Shown here one piece after another: positions 14,065-20,605 of a stretch of 20,605 nt of DNA. The DNA lies in contig JAKART010000005.1 of the NCBI GenBank assembly GCA_021819255.1, positions 1-20,605 on the forward strand, in the 5' to 3' direction. The notes under the pieces are model-generated. The model saw nothing but the letters and a program-made list of their open reading frames with translations, did no database searches and was not told where the DNA came from. The position numbers and the translations under genes were made by a program. This stretch comes from Acidobacteriota bacterium (GTDB taxonomy: Bacteria; Acidobacteriota; Terriglobia; Terriglobales; Acidobacteriaceae). Position 1 is the stretch's first letter. Each line of letters begins with the position of its first letter.

Positions 14065-16109
14065 ATCCGCTGAAACGCCCTTTGGATGTCTCTTAGAGAA
14101 TACCGCAATGCGATCGGTCTGCCGTGCGGACAACTCATCGGATGCTGCGTCTTGCCCAGCTCTCGCAGCAGCCAGTCCATCTTGGCCGGCTGCAGCGGCA
14201 TATTCACCTTGATCGCCGCATGGCAGGCAAGGGAAGCTGCGATCCGGGTGCGCCGCAGATCCTCATTCTCCACCTGCGCAGTCTTCTCCGAGTTGCCCAG
14301 CAGCTCGTCCAGAACCCGTTCCAGCTCTTTACCCGCCAGCCCTACCGGCGCCGCCTTCACCGCCAGCGTCCGCGGACCAAAGGGTTCAGCCTCAAAGCCG
14401 TTGCGCTCCAACTCCTCGGCGATCGCCGCGAACATCACCATCTGCTCCGGCAAGAGCTCTACGAGCACCGGCATCAACAGCCGCTGGCGCTGCACAGCCT
14501 CCACCGTGCGCTCGCGCAGAATCTTCTCAAACAGCACGCGCTCATGTGCAACGTGCTGATCGATGATCCACAATCCCTCCTCGTTCACCGCCAGAATGAA
14601 GGACTCACGCAACTGCCCCAGCGGCTTCAGGGACGCCAGCGCATTCAGCGTCGGCTGCTCACCGGCAACCGCGGAATCCGCCGTCGGGCGCCGCGCCTCC
14701 TCCACGGGAACAGCATCGCCATCAGTTTCGTCGTACCCCACCGCCTGCCCCGGACCACCGAACCCCAGCCTGCCGACGGGAGCCTGCGGCAGCGGCTCGA
14801 TCCGGTCGAACGCCGCCACATCTTTGGCCATCTCATCGGCGCCGCCTGCGGCTTCACTCGCGGCGATCCACTCCCTCTGAGCAGTCCATCCCTGCCCCCG
14901 ACCGCTCTGCTCAACGTTGGCCTCCCGATAGCCCTGCCCGGGGGCGAACACCGCCCCTTCCAATCCGGGCAACGGGCTTACATCCACCAGCAGCGACTCG
15001 CCGGCCGTCGGCGCCGCACGCAGCGCCTGGAAGAAGCCGGCCGCGGGACGGGCCTGCATCAGCGCCGTGCGCACCGTGTCGCGCACAAAGTCATGCACAA
15101 AACTCCCCTGCCGGAACCGCACCTCCGTCTTGGCCGGATGCACATTCACGTCCACCTCGTGCGCCGGCATCTCCAGAAACATCAGAACCACCGGAAACGA
15201 TGTGGGCGGAAGAATATTCCGGTACGCCTCGTTGAAAGCATGCAGAATCAGCTTGTCGCGAATCAGCCGCCCGTTCACAAACACGTACATGGAGTTCCGA
15301 TTCAGTTTCTGCAACTCCGGCTTGCTGACAAATCCGCTCAGACGCAGGCTGCCCGGCTGGGGCGGCTCATAGTCCTCCGCCTGCTTCCACGGCGGAGGCT
15401 CCGGCGTTCCGGCGCGCGCAAAGGAGATCTCCGCCGCAACCGGAAGCAGGCGATCGAAGGTCTCTCGCCCGAAGATCTGGTAAAGCCGCTCGCCGGCGTT
15501 GGCGACAGACGGCGCCACCAGCAGCGCCTGGGTTGCCGAATGCAGCTCGAAGTGCCGCTCCGGATAGGCCAGCGCATAGTGCGTCACCAGCGCCGCCACA
15601 TGCCCCAACTCCGTCTGCTCCGCGCGCAGAAACTTTCTTCGCGCCGGCGTATTGAAGAACAGATCCCGAACCGTAATCGTCGTGCCCGCCGGCAATCCGG
15701 CGTCTTCCACCCGCAGCAGATTTCCCCCGGCAATCTCTACAACCGTGCCCATCTCCTCCTCGACCGCACGCGTCTCCAGCCGCACCCGCGCCACGCCGGC
15801 AATCGAGGGTAGCGCCTCCCCTCGAAACCCCAGGGTGGCAATCTGCAGCAGATCGTCGCTGCTGCGCAACTTGGACGTGGCATGCCGCTCAAAGGCCAGC
15901 AGCGCATCGTCGCGCCCCATGCCGTGGCCATTGTCCACCATCCGGATCAGCTTCCGCCCGCCGGCCTCCACTTCGATCCGGATCCGCGCCGCACCCGCAT
16001 CCAGCGCGTTCTCCAGCAACTCCTTCACCACGGAAGCGGGCCGCTCCACCACCTCGCCGGCGGCAATCTGGTTGGCGACCTGATCGGAGAGAACCCGTAT
16101 CCTTCCCAT
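14061..16109 (-). CDS. mutL: DNA mismatch repair protein MutL (endonuclease type)
   Basis: 682 residues. The N-terminal GHKL ATPase shows IAAGEVVERPASVVKELLEN, DNGHGM and TLGFRGEALPSI, followed by the transducer domain and a variable, disordered linker (about residues 340-490). The C-terminal dimerisation domain keeps DQHVAHERVLFE (517-528), the endonuclease motif DQHA(X)2E(X)4E with Ala changed to Val, plus ACHAAIK and CPHGRP, the other metal-site motifs, and ends in FQRI. This marks a MutL that nicks DNA itself, as in most bacteria without MutH. It acts with MutS in the cytoplasm. ATG 16109 matches the family start exactly. There is no ribosome-binding site, and a possible -10 lies 6 nt upstream, so the mRNA may be leaderless. 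The TAG stop lies in the right end of the MITE-like element. Confidence 0.97.
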   Translation of the reverse strand: MGRIRVLSDQVANQIAAGEVVERPASVVKELLENALDAGAARIRIEVEAGGRKLIRMVDNGHGMGRDDALLAFERHATSKLRSSDDLLQIATLGFRGEALPSIAGVARVRLETRAVEEEMGTVVEIAGGNLLRVEDAGLPAGTTITVRDLFFNTPARRKFLRAEQTELGHVAALVTHYALAYPERHFELHSATQALLVAPSVANAGERLYQIFGRETFDRLLPVAAEISFARAGTPEPPPWKQAEDYEPPQPGSLRLSGFVSKPELQKLNRNSMYVFVNGRLIRDKLILHAFNEAYRNILPPTSFPVVLMFLEMPAHEVDVNVHPAKTEVRFRQGSFVHDFVRDTVRTALMQARPAAGFFQALRAAPTAGESLLVDVSPLPGLEGAVFAPGQGYREANVEQSGRGQGWTAQREWIAASEAAGGADEMAKDVAAFDRIEPLPQAPVGRLGFGGPGQAVGYDETDGDAVPVEEARRPTADSAVAGEQPTLNALASLKPLGQLRESFILAVNEEGLWIIDQHVAHERVLFEKILRERTVEAVQRQRLLMPVLVELLPEQMVMFAAIAEELERNGFEAEPFGPRTLAVKAAPVGLAGKELERVLDELLGNSEKTAQVENEDLRRTRIAASLACHAAIKVNMPLQPAKMDWLLRELGKTQHPMSCPHGRPIALRYSLRDIQRAFQRI

Positions 16110-16398
16110 AACACTAGATTACGGGAAACAGAGAATCCTCCCTGCCGCGGCGTCCCAGCCAGTTGCCCTCCGGTCCGCGGACACCGGAACAGCCGCAGCA
16201 CCGACGGCGAGGCCATTTTCGCTTTGAGAAGCGCCGCCGGAGATGGGAACAGGCAGCGCGTCCGAGGCGCGCGGGATGCCTCCATCGCGAGCCCAACGGA
16301 ACACCGCAACAGGTCTGCTCCGGGCGAGGAAACCGCCGGCGGCGGGCGGGCGGCTCGAACCTTGCGCTCCCGCGCAACGCCCCGCGGCGGCAGCGCTT
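16110..16398. other. GC-rich intergenic region between pyk and mutL
   Basis: 289 bp, very GC-rich. No gene is supported; a frame running out of the pyk end through it has no recognisable features. It holds a small TTGCGC-tccc-GCGCAA hairpin (16362-16377), about 20 nt after the pyk stop and without a T-run, and a GTCCGCGGAC palindrome near 16175. Confidence 0.5.
16116..16121 (-). promoter_or_regulatory. Candidate -10 for leaderless mutL transcription
   Basis: TAATCT on the minus strand ends 6 nt before the mutL ATG, which would place transcription start at the A of ATG. The -35 region is poor. No ribosome-binding sequence is present in front of the ATG, which is consistent with a leaderless message. 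Confidence 0.3.
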
Positions 16399-17901
16399 CT
16401 AAAACTGACTCCGTCTGCCGAGCTGATCCCCGGACCTGTGCAGACGCATGAAGTTGGTGGCTCCGGTCCTGGTCGCCGTCCCCGCCACAATTCCCAGAAT
16501 CTCATCCGGCTTCAAATAACCGCGCTCCTCCAACATATCCTCGGCCATGGCCACCAGCGTATCGGTGCTGGTGAAGCGCTCGCAGTGGATTCCCACCGTG
16601 CCCCAAAGCAGCATGGCGCGATGCACCACCGCTTCAAACGGACTGAGCGCGTAGATGGGAGCGTCCGGCCTGTACTTGGACAGCAATCGGGCCGTGTTGC
16701 CGCTCTCCGTGAAGATGGCAATGGCCGCCAGATCAACATCCAGCGCCGAGTGCGCCATACATTCGCAGATGGTTTCCGCCACGGTCAGCGACCGGTCCTT
16801 GCTGACCTTCATCTCCCGGGGCACCGGCCTTTGCCCCAGCAGATTCATCTGCTGCTCGGTCTCCACGATGATCTTGCTCATCATCGCCACCGACTCCGCC
16901 GGATACTTGCCCGCCGCGCTCTCGGCGGAAAGCATCACCGCATCGCTGCCATCATAGATCGCATTGGCCACATCGCTTACCTCCGCGCGGGTCGGCCGGG
17001 GGTTTTCAATCATCGATTCCAGCATCTGCGTAGCGGTGATCACCGGCTTGCGAAACTCCGTCGCGCGCCGAATCATATGCTTCTGGATCGCCGGCACCTT
17101 CTCCGGCGGAATCTCCACGCCCAGGTCTCCGCGCGCCACCATGATCCCCTCAGCAGCCTCCAGAATGCTGTCCAAATGATCCAGCGCCTGGGGTTTCTCC
17201 AGCTTCGCAATCACCCACGCATCCGAGCCCATCTCCTTGATCCGCCGCTTGACGTGCTGCACATCCTCGGCAGTCTGCACAAACGACACTGCAATCGCAT
17301 CCGCACCGGCCCGGATACAAAACTCCAGATCGATCGCATCCTTCTCCGTCAGCGCCGGCACCTTCACCGCTACTCCGGGAAGATTGATGCCCTTGTTCTC
17401 ACCCAGCATCCCACCGTTGATGATCTCGGCAATCACATCACCGCCATCAATCTCCGCCACGCGCAACTCGATCAAGCCATCGGAGAGCAGAATCTGGTCG
17501 CCCGGCTTCAGATTCTCCGCCAGCGTCGGGAAGACAGTGCTGACCCGTGCGCTGGTTCCCTCCACCGCCGCAGGGGTAATCGTCAGCCGCTGGCCGGCCT
17601 CCAACAGCACCGGCCGGTGGTCCACCAGCTTGCCGGTGCGGATCTTTGGCCCCTGCAGATCCGCAAGAATGCAGATGGGCTTGCGCTCTTCCCGCGCCAC
17701 CTTGCGCACCATCGCAATCAGATCCGCCTTCTGCTCGTGTGAGCCATGCGAAAAGTTCAGTCTCGCCACATCCAGCCCCGCGCGGACCAACTCGCGAAAC
17801 TTCGCCTCAGAGCTCGAGGACGGCCCCAGAGTCGCCACGATCTTTGCCCGCCGGCCACCTCTCCCACAACCATTCGCTGCTTGTTCCATTTCCTTCTTCA
17901 T
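16399..17901 (-). CDS. pyk: Pyruvate kinase
   Basis: 500 residues. The start of the barrel KIVATLGPSS, then ARLNFSHG (substrate Arg), LADLQGPKIRTG, the B domain, AKLEKPQALDHL (catalytic Lys), MVARGDLGVEIP (metal-binding Glu/Asp) and ITATQMLESMI are all present, and the C-terminal regulatory domain ends in GATNFMRLHR. The enzyme makes pyruvate and ATP from phosphoenolpyruvate and ADP, in the cytoplasm. ATG 17901 is chosen; ATG 17889 is also possible and a GTG at 17937 would add 12 residues not seen in the family. A GGAAGG lies directly before 17901 and 12 nt before 17889, so the start is not settled. It follows the YihY-family gene by 45 bp. Confidence 0.97.
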   Translation of the reverse strand: MKKEMEQAANGCGRGGRRAKIVATLGPSSSSEAKFRELVRAGLDVARLNFSHGSHEQKADLIAMVRKVAREERKPICILADLQGPKIRTGKLVDHRPVLLEAGQRLTITPAAVEGTSARVSTVFPTLAENLKPGDQILLSDGLIELRVAEIDGGDVIAEIINGGMLGENKGINLPGVAVKVPALTEKDAIDLEFCIRAGADAIAVSFVQTAEDVQHVKRRIKEMGSDAWVIAKLEKPQALDHLDSILEAAEGIMVARGDLGVEIPPEKVPAIQKHMIRRATEFRKPVITATQMLESMIENPRPTRAEVSDVANAIYDGSDAVMLSAESAAGKYPAESVAMMSKIIVETEQQMNLLGQRPVPREMKVSKDRSLTVAETICECMAHSALDVDLAAIAIFTESGNTARLLSKYRPDAPIYALSPFEAVVHRAMLLWGTVGIHCERFTSTDTLVAMAEDMLEERGYLKPDEILGIVAGTATRTGATNFMRLHRSGDQLGRRSQF

Positions 17902-17946
17902 CCTTCCAATTGGTCCCGAAATTCGCACGACGATCACTCCTCATCA

Positions 17947-18936
17947 TCAATCTGTCATTCTACCTGTGCGGCGCCGAGACAACCCCGGCAGCTTCCACAA
18001 CAGCTCGGAGAGGTTCGGATCTCGCCGGCCCGGCCCCTGCGCAGCGCGCTGCGCATTGAACTCAGCCCCAATCAACACGCTCAGAGCAATGATGAAGAGC
18101 CAGAACAGCAGCGCGATGGCTGCTCCCAGCGACCCATACACTCGGGAGTAATTGGCGAAGCGCGTCACATAGAACCCAAACAGCAGGGTGGTCACCAGCC
18201 ACGCCGCCGTGGCCACCGCGGCTCCCGGCAGGCTCGCACGCCAACTCCAGTCTTTTCTGAGCATTACCCAGGGCTCACGCAGCAGAGGCTCCAGGTGCTC
18301 CCGCATCTGCCGGGTCAGGTCCGTCCCCAGGTGGTAGATCACCGCGATGATCCCCACACTGCCCACGAAGGCCACCGTCCAGCGCAACAGCGCGGTGGCG
18401 ACCAGAGCCGGCGTCCGCAGCATCGGCGTCACCTCTCCGGTCATCCATCCGCTGATGACGTGCCCAAAGATCACCAGAGCGCTTACCGCCCCCAGCGGAA
18501 CCAGCGACAGCGGCACCAGCGCCAGCGCCCGGATCCTTCGTGGCCAGAAACTGCCACTGGTCAAGGGGAGATCATAGGCCCGCCGGAAACCCTCCATCAG
18601 GGTCGCCATCACGCTGGACGCGCCGGCGATGCTCACCACCGCGGACCCCAGGAGAATCCGCGCCGTATGCATGTTTCGATGCGCCGGCGCGAAGTACCTC
18701 TCCAGCACCGGAAGCACATTCGAGGGCAGCACTTGGGTGAAGATCTGGGCCATCTGCTCCCGCACCGGCAACGTGTCCGGCACCAGAGCGAAGACTCCCG
18801 CCGCCACGATCAGCATGGGAAACAGCGCCACGATGGCCGAGTAGGCAGCCGCCTGCGCCACGGTCAGAACATCATGCTCCACGGCGGAGAGGATGGCGCG
18901 CCGGATGGTCCGGGCCAGAGCCATACCGCGGTCCAT
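17947..18936 (-). CDS. YihY/BrkB-family (UPF0761) inner-membrane protein
   Basis: 329 residues from ATG 18936. It has about six hydrophobic helices, among them AAAYSAIVALFPMLIVAAGVFAL, ILLGSAVVSIAGASSVMATLM, LALVPLSLVPLGAVSALVIFG, LRWTVAFVGSVGIIAVIYHLG, LPGAAVATAAWLVTTLLFGFY and YGSLGAAIALLFWLFIIALS. The AAAYSAIVALFPML opening and SVYGSLGAAI-like motif (here SRVYGSLGAAI) are typical of YihY proteins, once misnamed RNase BN; their function is not established. ATG 18936 is preferred because GGAG lies 7 nt upstream; a GTG at 19053 would add 39 low-complexity residues and overlap the thioredoxin gene by 13 bp. The end is basic and probably cytoplasmic. Confidence 0.92.
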   Translation of the reverse strand: MDRGMALARTIRRAILSAVEHDVLTVAQAAAYSAIVALFPMLIVAAGVFALVPDTLPVREQMAQIFTQVLPSNVLPVLERYFAPAHRNMHTARILLGSAVVSIAGASSVMATLMEGFRRAYDLPLTSGSFWPRRIRALALVPLSLVPLGAVSALVIFGHVISGWMTGEVTPMLRTPALVATALLRWTVAFVGSVGIIAVIYHLGTDLTRQMREHLEPLLREPWVMLRKDWSWRASLPGAAVATAAWLVTTLLFGFYVTRFANYSRVYGSLGAAIALLFWLFIIALSVLIGAEFNAQRAAQGPGRRDPNLSELLWKLPGLSRRRTGRMTD

Positions 18937-19040
18937 CCACCCGCTCCAGCGCACCGCCCACGCCCTCCCGCGCTGGTTCGCTCCGCTTCCACCGCCGGGG
19001 GGCTCTTCCGCTCGCGCTCCATGGCCATATCCTGCCACTT

Positions 19041-19529
19041 TTATGGCTTCCACTTCTTCAAAAATTCAGTCACCGACGAAGGTTCCATGTTCCTCATATC
19101 GTCGAACTGGTTGGTCTGCGCGTACAGCACATGTCCGTATTCATTCAGCACCGCCAGCGCCGGAACCCCCGTGACAGGAACACCATAGCGATGGGCAATG
19201 CCCAGATTCGCATCCATGTTCCCGATGTTGACATCCACCAGAATGAAGTATCTCGTGAGCAGCTCGGCGTTGGGACTCTCATGAAAGTAGATATTCAGCA
19301 CCTGGCAATCACCGCACCAGTCTCCGCCGAAGTCCAGGATCACCCTCTTGTGCGTACGCCGCGCCTCCAGCAGCGCCCTGTGAATCTGCTCTGGAGCATC
19401 ACTCACCGCCGGATAGATATGCGCTCCGGCCGAGGCCAGTATCTGCGGATTCGCTTTGGCCGACAGAGGCATCAGCCCGGCCAGCATGCAGCCGCCCACC
19501 AGCAAACTCTTCCATCCGCCACTCGTCAT
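19041..19529 (-). CDS. Periplasmic thioredoxin-fold protein (WCGDC)
   Basis: 162 residues. The first 26 (MTSGGWKSLLVGGCMLAGLM, ending SAKA) form a signal peptide. The mature part has a thioredoxin fold with a WCGDC redox centre in DFGGDWCGDCQVL and a cis-proline loop VTGVPALAVL. The active site resembles the DsbD C-terminal domain and thioredoxin_7 proteins, so a thiol reductase or exchanger for periplasmic proteins is likely; the partner is not known. ATG 19529 is chosen because AGGAGG lies 5 nt upstream and the signal peptide starts there; a longer frame to 19604 has no such support. A candidate extended -10 (TGATATAGA) sits about 60 nt upstream. The YihY gene follows. Confidence 0.93.
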   Translation of the reverse strand: MTSGGWKSLLVGGCMLAGLMPLSAKANPQILASAGAHIYPAVSDAPEQIHRALLEARRTHKRVILDFGGDWCGDCQVLNIYFHESPNAELLTRYFILVDVNIGNMDANLGIAHRYGVPVTGVPALAVLNEYGHVLYAQTNQFDDMRNMEPSSVTEFLKKWKP

Positions 19530-19587
19530 AGCCGCCTCCTCGGAAAACTCTGGCCAGGTGCCACCTGCGTATCGTTTCCCTCGTCTT

Positions 19588-19596
19588 TCTATATCA
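19588..19596 (-). promoter_or_regulatory. Candidate extended -10 for the thioredoxin-like gene
   Basis: TGATATAGA on the minus strand fits an extended -10 (TGn plus TATAGA). A matching -35 is not seen. It would give a leader of about 50 nt with the AGGAGG site near its end. Confidence 0.35.
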
Positions 19597-19690
19597 TCCC
19601 GCACACCGTTCCGGCATCCAAAAGTGCCTGGAAGAAATTCAACTCAAGCAACGGGCCATCGCGCTGCTCCCGGGCAAAGCCTTTTTTGGT

Positions 19691-19730
19691 GAAAGCGTAT
19701 CCGGCTGCCTCGGCCTTTCGAGGCGCTTTC
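19691..19730. repeat. Nested inverted repeat
   Basis: Outer arms GAAAGC (19691-19696) and GCTTTC (19725-19730) enclose a perfect hairpin GCCTCG (19707-19712), loop gccttt, CGAGGC (19719-19724). The outer arms are unequally spaced (a 10-nt bulge on one side). On the transcribed strand an A-run, not a T-run, follows, so it is not a terminator of the minus-strand genes. Confidence 0.5.
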
Positions 19731-19817
19731 CTATGTGAAATCGCCACGGCGAGCCCTCATCCGCTCCCTCGACGGCAGCGAGCGCCGGCGCCCAACATCT
19801 CGTTCTTTGCAAGCTCG

Positions 19818-19852
19818 GCCGGCAGGTCCACGACCGAACCAGCCTGCCCGGC
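19818..19852 (-). terminator. Hairpin after the acetyl-CoA synthetase stop
   Basis: GCCGGCAGG (19818-19826) and CCTGCCCGGC (19843-19852) pair over 9 bp with one bulged base, 12 nt after the stop. There is no T-run, so it may be a weak or Rho-assisted end. Confidence 0.35.
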
Positions 19853-19864
19853 TGACGAAACTGT

Positions 19865-20605
19865 TCACTCCCCGCTCTCGCCCAGAAGTTCCAGCACGCT
19901 GCCGTCCTCCAGCGTCGTCGTATCTCCCTTCACGGTTCCCGTCGCGGCCAGTTCGCGCAGCAGCCGGCGCATGATCTTTCCCGAACGCGTCTTGGGCAAA
20001 CGCTCTACAAAACGCAGGTCGTCCGGCCGGGCCAGGGGACCAATCTGCTGGCTCACCCACTGGCGTAGCTCCTCCTTCATCTCCGGCCGGGGCGCAACAC
20101 TCTCCTTGAGCGTCACAAACGCTGCCACAGCCTGGCCCTTCCACTCATCCGGCCGGCCTACCACGGCCGCCTCCGCCACGCCGGGGTGGCCCGCCAGCGC
20201 GGATTCGATCTCGGCCGTCCCCAGCCGATGCCCGTTCACGTTGATCACATCATCCAACCGGCCCATCAGCCAGTAGTACCCGTCCTCATCGCAGCGGGCT
20301 CCATCGCCGGTAACGTAGACTCCCGGCCCCAGCGGAAAGTAGGTCTTCTCGTACAACTCCGCATTCTTCCAGATGGTGCGCGCCATCGACGGCCAGGGCC
20401 GCCTGATGGTCAGCAGCCCGCCCTGGTTGGGCCCCAGCGGAGCCCCCTGCGGGGACACAATCTCAGGAACCACTCCAAAAAACGGCCGTGTCGCCGAGCC
20501 CGGCTTGGCCGTTATCGCTCCCGGTAGCGGCGCAATCATGATCGCGCCCGTCTCCGTCTGCCACCAGGTGTCCACGATCGGGCACCGTCCCTGGCCAATA
20601 TGAGA
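19865..20605 (-). CDS. acs: Acetyl-CoA synthetase, C-terminal part (5' partial)
   Basis: 246 residues are visible and the frame continues past the window end, so the start and about the first 400 residues are missing. The visible part begins [20 protein letters not shown], the A5-like block that is diagnostic of acetyl-CoA synthetase, then [20 protein letters not shown] (A7), [17 protein letters not shown] (A8) and [15 protein letters not shown] (A10), whose Lys is both catalytic and, in studied Acs enzymes, the site of inhibitory acetylation. The enzyme makes acetyl-CoA from acetate, ATP and CoA in the cytoplasm. The residue WQTETG favours acetate over longer acids, as the Trp limits the acyl pocket. 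A hairpin follows the stop. Confidence 0.97.
   Translation of the reverse strand, partial: SHIGQGRCPIVDTWWQTETGAIMIAPLPGAITAKPGSATRPFFGVVPEIVSPQGAPLGPNQGGLLTIRRPWPSMARTIWKNAELYEKTYFPLGPGVYVTGDGARCDEDGYYWLMGRLDDVINVNGHRLGTAEIESALAGHPGVAEAAVVGRPDEWKGQAVAAFVTLKESVAPRPEMKEELRQWVSQQIGPLARPDDLRFVERLPKTRSGKIMRRLLRELAATGTVKGDTTTLEDGSVLELLGESGE

Larger units (their letters stand above)
19530..19864. other. Intergenic region between acetyl-CoA synthetase and the thioredoxin-like gene
   Basis: 335 bp without a convincing gene. It holds the hairpin behind the synthetase gene (19818-19852), a nested inverted repeat (19691-19730), and a candidate promoter for the thioredoxin-like gene (19588-19596). Confidence 0.6.

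Noticed and set aside
14124..15812. Plus-strand frame of 562 codons opposite mutL
   Set aside because: Fully antisense to a well-conserved mutL, rich in Arg, Gln and Leu, with no recognisable motif.
16119..16505. 128-codon minus-strand frame across the end of pyk
   Set aside because: Overlaps the conserved pyk C-terminus out of frame, with Ala/Gly/Arg-rich composition; pyk itself ends normally at GATNFMRLHR, so no frameshift is implied.
16243..17742. Plus-strand frame of 499 codons opposite pyk
   Set aside because: His/Arg-rich antisense shadow of pyruvate kinase.

Overview
This is a GC-rich, gene-dense bacterial chromosomal window. It suggests a Gram-negative, diderm heterotroph, because it has a LolA-like periplasmic protein, Lol/MacB-type ABC parts and several cleavable signal peptides. 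Gene style and content (a secreted GH3 beta-glucosidase, a PF17131-like lipoprotein-sorting protein, basic GGKP-rich tails, long palindromic repeats) are most like Acidobacteriota (Terriglobia). That placement is inference, since no rRNA or other phylogenetic marker was compared. No tRNA, rRNA, CRISPR array, transposase or phage gene was seen.

Left part (1-7647): two plus-strand genes, a fatty-acyl-reductase-like SDR (cut by the window edge) and an acyl-CoA/AMP ligase, overlap at ATGA and meet a convergent minus-strand group. In transcription order that group is an FtsX/MacB-type permease, a UGT/CrtX-like glycosyltransferase, then after a 372-bp gap an ABC ATPase, a LolA-like protein and a membrane-anchored alpha/beta hydrolase. 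The last three overlap or abut with translational-coupling junctions. Together this looks like one edge of a lipid-modifying and lipid-trafficking cluster: activate and reduce an acyl chain, glycosylate, move across the periplasm. It is the best candidate here for an undescribed system.

Middle (7987-13738): a secreted GH3 beta-glucosidase, a cold-shock protein with a clear intrinsic terminator, cytidylate kinase (cmk), and a winged-helix-like protein with a very long basic, repetitive, disordered tail (24-bp tandem repeats in the DNA) ending 7 bases before cmk.

Right part (13739-20605): a 118-bp palindromic MITE-like element inserted at the mutL stop codon and flanked by CTAG, then mutL (endonuclease-type), pyruvate kinase, a YihY/BrkB-family membrane protein, a periplasmic thioredoxin-like protein and the C-terminal part of acetyl-CoA synthetase, cut by the window end. 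All genes from 2333 to the end are on the minus strand. The right half is mostly housekeeping.

Gaps of about 300 bases or more are 4812-5183, 7648-7986, 13739-14060, 16110-16398 and 19530-19864. Each is described below; they hold inverted repeats and candidate promoters but no convincing gene.
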